Assembly (NCBI GenBank): GCA_025936955.1 | Contig: JAICSL010000014.1 | Span: 1-15,481, forward strand | Origin: Nitrososphaeraceae archaeon | Lineage (GTDB): Archaea > Thermoproteota > Nitrososphaeria > Nitrososphaerales > Nitrososphaeraceae | Length of the DNA: 15,481 bases | Direction of reading: 5' to 3' | Part shown: piece by piece, positions 7,534-14,372 of the stretch | Numbering within the stretch: the first letter of the stretch is position 1 | Layout of the letters: every line of letters starts with the position of its first letter | Program-made: the position numbers and the translations under genes | The notes under the pieces: generated by a model | What the model was told of the DNA's origin: nothing | What the model saw: only the letters and a program-made list of their open reading frames with translations | Databases searched by the model: none

Positions 7534-8592
7534 GTGTCAAACAACAATTCAGATCAATCCGATATGCACACTAAGACGCATGGGAATAAGAAACGAAAGG
7601 CAGTAGCACTATTATCTGGTGGACTTGATAGCAATTTGGCAGTTCGTATGATGCAGGAACAAGGAATCGCAGTTGAAGCAGTAGCTATTAAAACTCCATT
7701 TTGTGATTTTGATTGTGGTAAGGGGTGCGGACATAGAGTTAAAGAAGTTGCAACAGAACTTGGAATAGAACTGAAGACTATATACTTAGGTGAAGAATAC
7801 CTGCGTATGCTTAAGCGCCCCAAGTATGGGTATGGATCTGGTATGAATCCTTGCATTGATTGTAGAAGTATGATGTACAGGGCGGCAAAAGAACATATGG
7901 AAAGAGTTGATGCAGATTTTATCATCACTGGAGAAGTCTTATTCCAGCGGCCAATGAGTCAGAATAATCGTGCTTTACACATAATTGAAGAAGAGACTGG
8001 TACTACTGGTAGAGTCCTTAGACCACTTTCTGCAAAACATCTGCCACCAATTGAAGTGGAGAAGAACGGTATAGTTAAACGCGAAGATCTTGAAGATATC
8101 AAAGGAAGATCTCGTAAACGTCAACTTGCTTTGGCGCGTCATTTTAATATAAGTGAGCCTCCTAATTCAGCCGGTGGATGTTTACTAACAGACCCTGCAT
8201 TTTCCAAGCGAGTCAGAGATATTATAGAATATACAGAAGACATACCGAGTATTAATGATGTAGAATTATTAAAGGTGGGCAGACATTTCAGACTATCTAA
8301 AGTAGCAAAGCTGGTGGTTGGTAGAAACCGGGATGAAAACGAGATAATTGATTCATTGGTACTAGAAAATGATATAGTCCTTGAAACAAAAGGTTATACA
8401 GGACCAAGATGCATTCTCAGATCTAAAAATTGCAGCGATACAACAATAGAGAAATCAGCTAAAATTGTATTACGTTATTCGGACGCTCCAAAAAAAGAAG
8501 TATCGACTGTGAAAGTTATAATCCACGGTAAAGAAGAAGAAATTTTAACGAGTCCTATAAATGAGGAGGAACTAAAAACTCTACGAATATAA
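7534..8592 (+). CDS. PP-loop ATPase, tRNA sulfur-transfer type, with NFACT-R-like C-terminal domain
   Basis: The start of the enzyme domain carries the PP-loop LLSGGLDS, which binds ATP to adenylate a substrate, as in MnmA and ThiI. It is followed by a Cys cluster (CDFDCGKGC), an NPCIDC motif and a GGCLLTDP motif. Paired cysteines of this kind carry persulfide or an iron-sulfur site in tRNA-thiolating enzymes. The last 110 residues (from about VELLKVGRHFRL, with AKLVVGRNRDEN) resemble the NFACT-R RNA-binding domain found behind this PP-loop family. The likely role is thiolation of a tRNA uridine in the cytoplasm. The position modified is not known. GTG 7534 is chosen from the promoter spacing. 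In-frame TTG 7519 and ATG 7564 are alternatives, and the region before the PP-loop is poorly conserved in appearance. SepF follows 81 bp downstream and may be co-transcribed. Confidence 0.8.
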   Translation: MSNNNSDQSDMHTKTHGNKKRKAVALLSGGLDSNLAVRMMQEQGIAVEAVAIKTPFCDFDCGKGCGHRVKEVATELGIELKTIYLGEEYLRMLKRPKYGYGSGMNPCIDCRSMMYRAAKEHMERVDADFIITGEVLFQRPMSQNNRALHIIEEETGTTGRVLRPLSAKHLPPIEVEKNGIVKREDLEDIKGRSRKRQLALARHFNISEPPNSAGGCLLTDPAFSKRVRDIIEYTEDIPSINDVELLKVGRHFRLSKVAKLVVGRNRDENEIIDSLVLENDIVLETKGYTGPRCILRSKNCSDTTIEKSAKIVLRYSDAPKKEVSTVKVIIHGKEEEILTSPINEEELKTLRI

Positions 8593-8673
8593 ATCGACAA
8601 ATCAGTAAATGACTTTTGACCATCATGACTTTGTTCATCATGCTAGATTTTCTATCATAATAGAGAATAGAAG

Positions 8674-8961
8674 ATGGAATCAATTCAGATGCAAAAGATA
8701 CCGATATATTTGAAAACTGTAACTCTCCGAGACATGAGTAATATACCTGATATAAAAGATGATCTCAGAAAGCATATGATCCTCATTTTACGGGTTACAC
8801 CTTTGGCACAAAAAGATGTTGAAGAACTGCGCAAGTCGATAGACGAGCTTTATAGCTTTGTTCAGTCAATGGGTGGCGATATTGCTAGATTAGGGGAGGA
8901 ACGTGTAGTAATAACTCCACTAGGTGTAAAAATTTGGCGCGGAGATTTAGAGTCAAGATAG
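8674..8961 (+). CDS. sepF: archaeal SepF-like cell division protein (95 aa)
   Basis: The protein is essentially one SepF (DUF552) domain. A short beta strand (IPIYLKTVTL) comes first, then a helix, the hydrophobic strand MILILRVTPLA, a helix with E/K pairs (VEELRKSIDELYSFVQSMGG), and the signature GDIARLGEERVVITPLGVKIW. In archaea SepF anchors FtsZ to the membrane through an N-terminal amphipathic segment. Here at most 12 residues precede the core, so the membrane anchor is short or absent. ATG 8674 is annotated. ATG 8689 is a real alternative because a box-like ATCATAATAG (8654-8663) lies about 25 nt before it. The gene follows the PP-loop gene by 81 bp on the same strand and is followed by two T-tracts. 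The family call is confident, but the functional role in a Cdv-using lineage is less so. Confidence 0.75.
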   Translation: MESIQMQKIPIYLKTVTLRDMSNIPDIKDDLRKHMILILRVTPLAQKDVEELRKSIDELYSFVQSMGGDIARLGEERVVITPLGVKIWRGDLESR

Positions 8962-8973
8962 TTATTAATAGAC

Positions 8974-8995
8974 TTTCTTTTGTATGTCCTTTTTT
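8974..8995 (+). terminator. T-tract terminator after sepF
   Basis: Two T-rich tracts, TTTCTTTT and a run of six T, lie 13-34 bases after the sepF stop. Oligo-U tracts without a strong hairpin are the usual archaeal termination signal and the preferred site of aCPSF1/FttA action. Confidence 0.45.
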
Positions 8996-9056
8996 AAAGT
9001 AAGTAGATAAAGTTTCTTGGTTCTTTTATGATGGGAATAAACTAATATAAATTGTA

Positions 9057-9661
9057 TTATCTAGTTAATACAATTTGTAATTTGTCTTTAGAATGTATAG
9101 AGGAAGAAACCTCGATTCGTTTATTTGTCATAGAATCAAAATGGCTTGCGATAGGATGCAGTTGTAATTACTGTATCATTACCACAATAAGTAAATTTAA
9201 TCGAGTTTACTTTATGATGGCAAATTTTCTTTACATTTTCTTACAGTTAAAAATTTTATAGTGCTATTTTTAGTATCGCTTTGATTGATGAACTGGATTA
9301 TCAGATAATGAATTTTGATATTTTAATTAGGCAGACACGCTATGTATCGATTATATAATTTTGGGATATAGAATGTATGATTGCAATTAAGGAACCAATA
9401 AGAAATAGAAAGAACAGCTAATTTAGATTCTTGTTCATGTAGGCCTGTCCTGAATAAAAGAATAATTAATTTTACTATATAGATTAAGTATATTCAATAA
9501 GTACTCTTCAACTTTGCGGACATACTCAACATATTATTTTTTGACTTATTGTAGCCTCTCAGGGTATGACTTCACTTATTGCTCTTTCAAATACCGGAAG
9601 GGAATGAAATTCATCACAATCTTCATCTGTATAGTACGTTGAAGAGGATGATTCAAGTCAT
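9057..9661 (-). pseudogene. decayed gene, about 200 codons
   Basis: On the minus strand, ATG 9661 opens MT and hits TGA. Removing one T gives an acidic, Ser-rich N-terminus (ESSSSTYYTDEDCDEFHSL) that continues FERAISEVIP to another TGA. Further pieces follow in changing frames: YVEYVRKVEEYLLNILNLY (around 9510), EQESKLAVLSISYWFLNCN (around 9400), KFLTVRKCKENLP (around 9230), CGNDTVITTASYRKPF (around 9170) and IEVSSSIHSKDKLQIVLTR, ending at TAA 9057-9059. The single direction and order indicate one ancestral protein, interrupted by about four frameshifts and at least two stops. No family is recognised. It was apparently transcribed towards sepF. The 5' part (9520-9661) is the most convincing, while the later fragments are weaker. 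Confidence 0.4.
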
Positions 9662-9683
9662 AGCACAGGAGGAGCGTGCTATG
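9659..9683. repeat. perfect hairpin with a Shine-Dalgarno core in the loop
   Basis: The arms CATAGCAC (9659-9666) and GTGCTATG (9676-9683) pair perfectly around the loop AGGAGGAGC. The plus strand shows AGGAGG in the loop, and the minus strand shows its complement, CCTCCT. The outermost bases are ATG on each strand. On the minus strand this is the start codon of the decayed gene. On the plus strand the ATG at 9681 lies 8 nt after AGGAGG and opens a 7-codon peptide (MEINRYY). The element may control translation, or it may be the end of a lost mobile piece. Confidence 0.5.
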
Positions 9684-9700
9684 GAAATTAACAGATATTA

Positions 9701-9985
9701 TTAGTGATAACTGTCCAATGCAGAACCAAGACTACCTATTCCCTTAACCCATATGTGCTACCATTTCTGATTCTTTCTTCCCCCGTTACTGTTGTCATTC
9801 ACCATGCAGTACTCTAGATGATGTTGGTTACCGATAAATATCTGTGTTTCTCGGATTGTAGTACCCTTAACACTGCCATTCGCTAATACAGTTGTTTCGA
9901 TAGTGACATTCAGCATCCAAAACTCTGACCTACTGTTTTGCCCTCAATTCTTCAATTAGTTCTCCCAATATGTCATATGGACGCT
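9701..9985 (-). pseudogene. decayed gene fragment for a possible exported protein
   Basis: From about 9985 the minus strand reads RPYDILGELIEELRAKQ and stops at 9930-9932. In another frame, starting near 9945, comes a convincing 50-residue stretch (FWMLNVTIETTVLANGSVKG, then TTIRETQIFIGNQHHLEY) with N-glycosylation-type sequons, stopping at TAG 9758-9760. The same frame then continues HIWVKGIGSLGSALDSYH to TAA 9701-9703. This is one gene with a frameshift and an in-frame stop, or two adjacent remnants. The beta-rich, sequon-bearing middle part suggests a surface protein. No family is recognised. Confidence 0.45.
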
Positions 9986-9987
9986 AT

Positions 9988-10003
9988 AACTGTATAAACA
10001 GTT
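9988..10003. repeat. short inverted repeat AACTGT-ATAA-ACAGTT
   Basis: Perfect 6-bp arms with a 4-nt spacer lie just upstream of the decayed minus-strand fragment at 9701-9985. The repeat may be a former operator, but it is short enough to be chance. Confidence 0.25.
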
Positions 10004-10099
10004 CTATAAATGGAATTTTCAGTATTTAATTGCTAGATTGTAGGAAAGTATATTTTCAAATATGTATTCTATTAACGTATTTCTAATATTTTTAATACC

Positions 10100-10116
10100 G
10101 AAGACTAACTAAAATT
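10100..10116 (+). repeat. 17-bp direct repeat, left copy
   Basis: GAAGACTAACTAAAATT is identical to the copy at 10365-10381. The two copies bracket a 249-nt ORF, and this one lies 8 nt before its TTG start. Confidence 0.6.
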
Positions 10117-10124
10117 AGTAATTT

Positions 10125-10373
10125 TTGCTATTGTTGCAACAACGATATTTTCTTAACAATGACAATAAATGTTCAGATAAGAGCAATCACGCTTCCAGTT
10201 GTGTTTATACGATATTAGATATTAGATTGGTTTTAAATATATTATATGAAGAACAATTAGCGTGTAAACTACTTCCAGAATCAATTTTTAATAATATCAT
10301 AATAAACGAAAGGAAAACAAGAATAAAGGTAAACTTGGAAGAAAAGGAGACACAGGCACCAGAAGAAGACTAA
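10125..10373 (+). CDS. small hypothetical protein (82 aa), flanked by direct repeats
   Basis: I do not recognise this protein. The frame starts at TTG 10125 (the preceding in-frame codon but one is a stop, so no longer version exists) and ends with TAA. Residues 28-60 look helical and hydrophobic (YTILDIRLVLNILYEEQL). The C-terminus is strongly charged, basic then acidic (NERKTRIKVNLEEKE, ending APEED). There are three cysteines, no signal peptide and no clear domain. Codon choice on this strand looks like genuine coding. A TATA-like TTTTAATA (10089-10096) would place the transcript start just before the TTG. The gene lies between two copies of a 17-bp repeat, and the right copy overlaps its stop codon. 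It may be a remnant of an inserted element or a lineage-specific gene. Confidence 0.4.
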   Translation: MLLLQQRYFLNNDNKCSDKSNHASSCVYTILDIRLVLNILYEEQLACKLLPESIFNNIIINERKTRIKVNLEEKETQAPEED

Positions 10374-10381
10374 CTAAAATT
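10365..10381 (+). repeat. 17-bp direct repeat, right copy
   Basis: GAAGACTAACTAAAATT matches the copy at 10100-10116 exactly and contains the last two codons and the stop of the ORF at 10125-10373. Confidence 0.6.
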
Positions 10382-10473
10382 GTTTAGCATATACCTTTGG
10401 ATTTTTATGTTATTACTTTACCAGGTCATGTCATCGTAGAGACTTATCGTATACTGTTATTAATATAAATAAC

Positions 10474-12363
10474 CTATAGCAACCTTATTGATTCTTGCAC
10501 TAACGGGTGTTGTGTTTGTATTTTGAATATTCTACTGATAGTACTTGCTAGGTTTTGTACCTTGGATTTCTCTCCATGATTAACTATAATTCGTCTAAGT
10601 TTAGGCCGCAATCTGTTAACATATGCAAGTAATTGGTTATAGTCACTATGAGTAGTGAAACCTGTAATTTTCTCGACATGACAATTAATATCAATGTTTT
10701 GATCACAAATCTTTATATGACGACTTCCGTCTTGAATACTCCTTCCGGGTGTTCCAATTGCCTGATATGACGCTAAAACCAACCTGTTTTTAGGCTCTTC
10801 ACAAATTTGCTTTAAATATCCTACTGACGGTCCTCCTATTAGCATTGAAGAGGGTGATAAAATTATTGAAGATTCATTTTTTAGACTTTTGGATTCAATA
10901 GTTACAATTTGTTTTGATCTGAAAGGATTTTCTTTACCCTCTACTACTGCATATTTTAGTTCCTTTGAAAGGTATTCTGGATAAGCCTCATAAATTGAAT
11001 TTGTATCTGCAATGATTTTCTCTACCAAGATTTTTGTTTTAAGTATTTTATCTGCCCTCATGTATGCAATAATGGCCAAAATAAGTTCCTGGGATAGTCC
11101 AATCGCAGGTACTGGGAATAAAATCTGTGCATCTTCTTCAATCGCTTTATTTATGACATTAATAAGATGTGCATGTGACTCATCAGATTGTGTGGAAGTA
11201 TCTTCGTTGATACCATAAGTGCCTTCTATTATCATTGTTTCAACTCTTGGAAAGTTCCATGATGCATTTTCTACTGAAAACATTCTTCCAAATTTCATAT
11301 CACTAGTATAAACTAAATTGTGATCACCATTCCCAATATGTAAATGAATTGATGCAGACCCCAATATGTGACCAGAATTGCTCAGAACAAGTTTCAGATC
11401 TGGAGATATGTCTGTAACAACTCCAAATGATAGAGGAATTGCATACGTTATTACCTCGTCTATCTCTTTATCAGAATACAATTTATTATCATTAGCATTC
11501 TTAAGATATTCTTTCAGCAGCAAAGTCATCAATGGTAACGTTGGCTCAGAACAATAGACTGGTCCTCGATATCCGTATTTGAACATAGATGGCAAGAAAC
11601 CAGTGTGGTCAAGATGAGCGTGACTCAAAATTATTGCATCAATCTCATTCATTTCAAAACCGGTAATATCGAACCTAGGAAGAACAGTTAATGAATTAGT
11701 ACCCATTACATTAATTCCACAATCAAGTAAAACTTTACTTTCATTTGTAGACAGTAGCATACATGAACGACCCACTTCAGCAAAACCGCCAAGAGTTATC
11801 AAACTAGCTTCCACTGTTTCATTTATATTTGTTCTAAAAATTTTCTCACCAATTTCCTTGTAAAAATGTGTTCGTTCATCCACAGTATTTCGAAGAAGTT
11901 CATTAATTATCCGAAGTGTAGATATTATTTGTGGTGTTTTTCTGATTCTTGTTTTCCATCCTGTTTTTTCTACAAGGTCGATATTATCAAAGTCATCATC
12001 AAAATGGAAATTTGGCACAGGTTTTCGTGTAAATATTGTGGCTTCACCTAATGCAGGATCAAAGAAAATTTCGGTTATGCCGAACTTTTTTGGAATAGCC
12101 TTTCTAAGAATTTCTTCTGCTTCTTCTTCGGAGTTTCTAATTGACTCATCACTTCGAATAACAATTCTTTTTTTTATTGTATTGACCATATTAGAAACTA
12201 GTTGAGTATTCTGCATCAGGTAGCTTGGATTTTTGGAATATAGAGCGATACGTGGTCCTTCGTATTCAACTTTGGTAAGCCCTGCTTCTTCGGGAAGACT
12301 TTGAAGTATAATGGCAATGACATTTTGGCTTGCTGATTCTTGAGATGGCTGTTTATATTGCAT
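10474..12363 (-). CDS. aCPSF1/FttA-family KH, metallo-beta-lactamase, beta-CASP ribonuclease (629 aa)
   Basis: The family cleaves RNA after U-rich tracts and terminates archaeal transcription, as the relative of eukaryotic CPSF73. Length and domain order fit: N-terminal KH-like region (about 1-68), second KH-like region (69-165), metallo-beta-lactamase core from about 185, and a beta-CASP insert. Zinc ligands are present: HAHLDH (248-253), H332 in GHILGSA, D355 in TSDMKF. The beta-CASP acidic and His motifs are E380, H572 and H596 (NHGE). Several usually invariant surroundings differ: the second KH region lacks a GxxG loop (a DDDFD stretch sits there), the common TSGM-like motif is SPSSM, and GFSGHSD is GFTTHSD. 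This may be a diverged paralogue. AGGAG lies 6 nt before ATG 12363, and a TATA-like box (12412-12420) implies a leader of about 26 nt. It diverges from the TRAM gene. Confidence 0.85.
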   Translation of the reverse strand: MQYKQPSQESASQNVIAIILQSLPEEAGLTKVEYEGPRIALYSKNPSYLMQNTQLVSNMVNTIKKRIVIRSDESIRNSEEEAEEILRKAIPKKFGITEIFFDPALGEATIFTRKPVPNFHFDDDFDNIDLVEKTGWKTRIRKTPQIISTLRIINELLRNTVDERTHFYKEIGEKIFRTNINETVEASLITLGGFAEVGRSCMLLSTNESKVLLDCGINVMGTNSLTVLPRFDITGFEMNEIDAIILSHAHLDHTGFLPSMFKYGYRGPVYCSEPTLPLMTLLLKEYLKNANDNKLYSDKEIDEVITYAIPLSFGVVTDISPDLKLVLSNSGHILGSASIHLHIGNGDHNLVYTSDMKFGRMFSVENASWNFPRVETMIIEGTYGINEDTSTQSDESHAHLINVINKAIEEDAQILFPVPAIGLSQELILAIIAYMRADKILKTKILVEKIIADTNSIYEAYPEYLSKELKYAVVEGKENPFRSKQIVTIESKSLKNESSIILSPSSMLIGGPSVGYLKQICEEPKNRLVLASYQAIGTPGRSIQDGSRHIKICDQNIDINCHVEKITGFTTHSDYNQLLAYVNRLRPKLRRIIVNHGEKSKVQNLASTISRIFKIQTQHPLVQESIRLL

Positions 12364-12369
12364 GGTTTA

Positions 12370-12374
12370 CTCCT
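12370..12374 (-). promoter_or_regulatory. Shine-Dalgarno AGGAG of the nuclease gene
   Basis: AGGAG on the minus strand ends 6 nt before ATG 12363. It is the only well-placed ribosome binding site I found before a clear gene here, and it goes with the only clear leader. Confidence 0.6.
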
Positions 12375-12411
12375 AACTATCAGTATGATTCAGATCAGTT
12401 GTAGAATATTC

Positions 12412-12420
12412 ATTTAATAT
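12412..12420 (-). promoter_or_regulatory. TATA-like box of the nuclease gene
   Basis: ATATTAAAT on the minus strand would start transcription about 22 nt later, near 12389, leaving a leader of about 26 nt that contains the AGGAG site. Confidence 0.4.
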
Positions 12421-12535
12421 GCTACTATATGCGCTTTGTATACAACCTAATTAAAGAATGTTTCGATCTATAATTCTATTAGAAAAAAGATCTGAATAAT
12501 CTTACAAAAACATTAAAGTTGAAATAGTAAGCCGA

Positions 12536-12543
12536 TTTATAAT
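12536..12543 (+). promoter_or_regulatory. TATA-like box before the TRAM gene
   Basis: TTTATAAT ends 16 nt before TTG 12560, closer than the 22-23 nt seen elsewhere. Either the start codon is at the very edge of the transcript or another box is used. Confidence 0.3.
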
Positions 12544-12559
12544 ACACTACTGATAAAGT

Positions 12560-12955
12560 TTGGAAAATAGAGATTCGCATTCCGGTGGACCAGGTGTTTA
12601 TAATGAAAGTAGTAGCGGAGGATACCGTGGAGATAGAGGATTTGGTAGCGGAGGATATGGAGGGAGAGGACGAAGTGGCTTTGGAGGTCCCAGACCATTT
12701 AGACCAGCACCAGTCAAAGTAGGAGATGAATTTGATGTTAAGATAGAATCTATGAGTAAAAGAGGAGATGCAGGTGTGGCAAAAGTTGAAGGTTTGGTAA
12801 TTTTTGTAGCAGAGACAAAAGTTGGAGACAGTGTTAAAATAAGGATAACAAAAGTCGGACGAGGATATGCCACTGCTGAAATTGTAAGTCAGGATGGAAG
12901 CACAGAAACAGCGACAGAGTCTTCAACGGTAGGAACGACATCGGAGGAGCAATAA
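12560..12955 (+). CDS. TRAM-domain RNA-binding protein with Gly/Arg-rich N-terminus (131 aa)
   Basis: Residues 52-110 form a TRAM domain: VKVGDEFDVKIESMSKRGD, then GVAKVEGLVIFVAETKVGD and VKIRITKVGRGYATAEIV, with the usual five-strand barrel pattern. TRAM proteins bind RNA, and small archaeal ones act as RNA chaperones. The N-terminal 45 residues are rich in Gly, Arg, Ser and Tyr (GGYRGDRGFGSGGYGGRGR), like eukaryotic RGG-type RNA-binding tails. The last 20 residues are acidic and Ser/Thr-rich. One residue is added in the usual 'RGDGVAK' motif (RGDAGVAK). TTG 12560 is the only possible start in frame before the domain. The gene diverges from the aCPSF1-like nuclease across 196 bp and precedes egsA by 99 bp on the same strand. 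egsA seems to have its own promoter. Confidence 0.8.
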   Translation: MENRDSHSGGPGVYNESSSGGYRGDRGFGSGGYGGRGRSGFGGPRPFRPAPVKVGDEFDVKIESMSKRGDAGVAKVEGLVIFVAETKVGDSVKIRITKVGRGYATAEIVSQDGSTETATESSTVGTTSEEQ

Positions 12956-13020
12956 AAAACCTCAAGGTAAATAAAAGAAAACTAAATTCTTAACTTATTA
13001 TTTTCATACTACACCACAAT

Positions 13021-13028
13021 ATTATATA
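13021..13028 (+). promoter_or_regulatory. TATA-like box of egsA
   Basis: ATTATATA ends 26 nt before TTG 13055 and 50 nt before ATG 13079. It therefore mildly favours the TTG start with a leader of a few bases. Confidence 0.4.
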
Positions 13029-13038
13029 GATCATATGA

Positions 13039-13056
13039 AATTCAAATTTTTGAATT
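13039..13056. repeat. inverted repeat at the egsA start
   Basis: AATTCAAATTTTTGAATT has perfect 8-bp arms and a 2-nt spacer. It covers the expected transcription start and the first two bases of the TTG start codon, where a bound repressor would block transcription. Chance is possible in AT-rich DNA. Confidence 0.35.
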
Positions 13057-14116
13057 GAGCAAGCCTTTTACTCATCTGATGGAATTGCCACGGAAGATAT
13101 TGATAGGAGATGGTGTGATTTCACAACTGGGCGCTCTTATTACAGATCTTGACAATAATGCATCACGGGTTGCTATAATAACAGGAAAAAGGGTAAAAAT
13201 AATGATAGGTCCAGTTTGCAAATCATCATTTATTAATACATCATTAAAAGACTCGTGGCACACTATCGCCGATTCATCAATGAATTCAGTAAATGAGATA
13301 AAGAAGACTATAAAAGACATTCCAGATTTTATTATCGGTCTTGGTGGAGGACGTTCTGTTGATGTAGCAAAAATGGTAGCATTTCAATTAGATAAGCCTT
13401 TCATAAGCGTACCAACGTCAGCATCGCATGATGGAATTTCTAGCCCTTTTGTTTCAATAAGAGGCATCGATAAACCATACTCTATTAAAGCAAACGCTCC
13501 TCTCAGTGTACTAGCTGATACCCAATTGCTTTCTACAGCACCAGTGAGATTATTAGCAAGCGGATGTGGAGATCTCCTTGCAAAGATAACGGCAGTCAAA
13601 GATTGGGAACTTGCAAGAGATGAAAAGGATGAATACTATGGAAGCTATGCTGCCAATCTTTCTTATATGAGTGCAAAAATTATTCTAAATGAATCGCAAA
13701 AATTAAGGGATAAAAATGAATTTGGTATTCGCACCATTATTGAGGCATTAATAAGTGCAGGTGTTGCTGCTTGCATAGCAGGAAGCAGCAGACCCTGCTC
13801 AGGTGCAGAACATCTATTTAGCCATGCGCTAGAATATATTGTAGGCGGAAATTGTGGTTTACATGGTGAACGCGTAGGCCTAGGTACTATTATGATGGCG
13901 AAACTCCATGGATTAGAGTGGGAAATGATAGTAGAGGCATTGGAAAATGTAGGAGCTCCCACTAAGGCAAAACAACTCGAACTAAACGAGGGTCAAATAG
14001 TTCATTCTTTACTAATTGCGCAATCCCTTAGACCTGACAGATATACAATTTTGGACAAAGTAAAACTAAACAAACAATCTGCATTAAAACTTGCTAATTC
14101 TGTAAAGGTACTCTAA
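13055..14116 (+). CDS. egsA: sn-glycerol-1-phosphate dehydrogenase
   Basis: This enzyme reduces dihydroxyacetone phosphate to sn-glycerol-1-phosphate with NAD(P)H, the first step of archaeal membrane lipid synthesis, in the cytoplasm. At 353 residues it has normal length. The nucleotide-binding loop GLGGGRSVDVAK is at 95-106, followed by VPTSASHDGISSP (119-131). Metal ligands are expected at D173 (SGCGDLLAK), at a His in AEHLFSH (H253, or H257) and at H270 (LHGER), as in the glycerol dehydrogenase superfamily. TTG 13055 is chosen from the TATA-like box. ATG 13079, just before ELPRKI, would shorten the protein by eight residues and is a reasonable alternative. It follows the TRAM gene by 99 bp and converges with the FKBP gene. 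An inverted repeat overlaps the start. Confidence 0.93.
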   Translation: MSKPFTHLMELPRKILIGDGVISQLGALITDLDNNASRVAIITGKRVKIMIGPVCKSSFINTSLKDSWHTIADSSMNSVNEIKKTIKDIPDFIIGLGGGRSVDVAKMVAFQLDKPFISVPTSASHDGISSPFVSIRGIDKPYSIKANAPLSVLADTQLLSTAPVRLLASGCGDLLAKITAVKDWELARDEKDEYYGSYAANLSYMSAKIILNESQKLRDKNEFGIRTIIEALISAGVAACIAGSSRPCSGAEHLFSHALEYIVGGNCGLHGERVGLGTIMMAKLHGLEWEMIVEALENVGAPTKAKQLELNEGQIVHSLLIAQSLRPDRYTILDKVKLNKQSALKLANSVKVL

Positions 14117-14372
14117 GTTCTAAATGAATCCGTATTTTACAGGTATATATACTAATATTATAACCATTTTATTAGCCTGTAATTAATTTCTAGATGTATA
14201 GGACTTAATAGTCTTTTAAACTTTAATTTTATACAATAATTAAGCAGACCGATTTGAACTTGGGAGCAAAGGGTAAATGGATAAAAAAGTTTCACTTCAA
14301 AGACTGTTTAATAATTTCGTTAACGTTGAATCCAATTTATTGATAAAAGAATAGAAATGAATAATAGTTTTG

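Noticed and set aside
9052..9261. 69-aa plus-strand frame starting at TTG
   Set aside because: It lies antisense to ordered minus-strand fragments of a decayed gene, is Cys/Ile/Leu-rich like random AT-rich translation, and has no good promoter evidence.
3496..9570. In-frame TGA codons inside otherwise open fragments, suggesting recoding
   Set aside because: TAA and TAG also interrupt such fragments, frameshifts are common in the same places, and intact genes here use TGA as a normal stop. Ordinary decay explains it.
14243..14280. Segment resembling a tRNA T-arm (GATTTGAACT, or TTCAAAT on the minus strand)
   Set aside because: The flanking bases do not form the T-stem, and no acceptor or anticodon arm is found.
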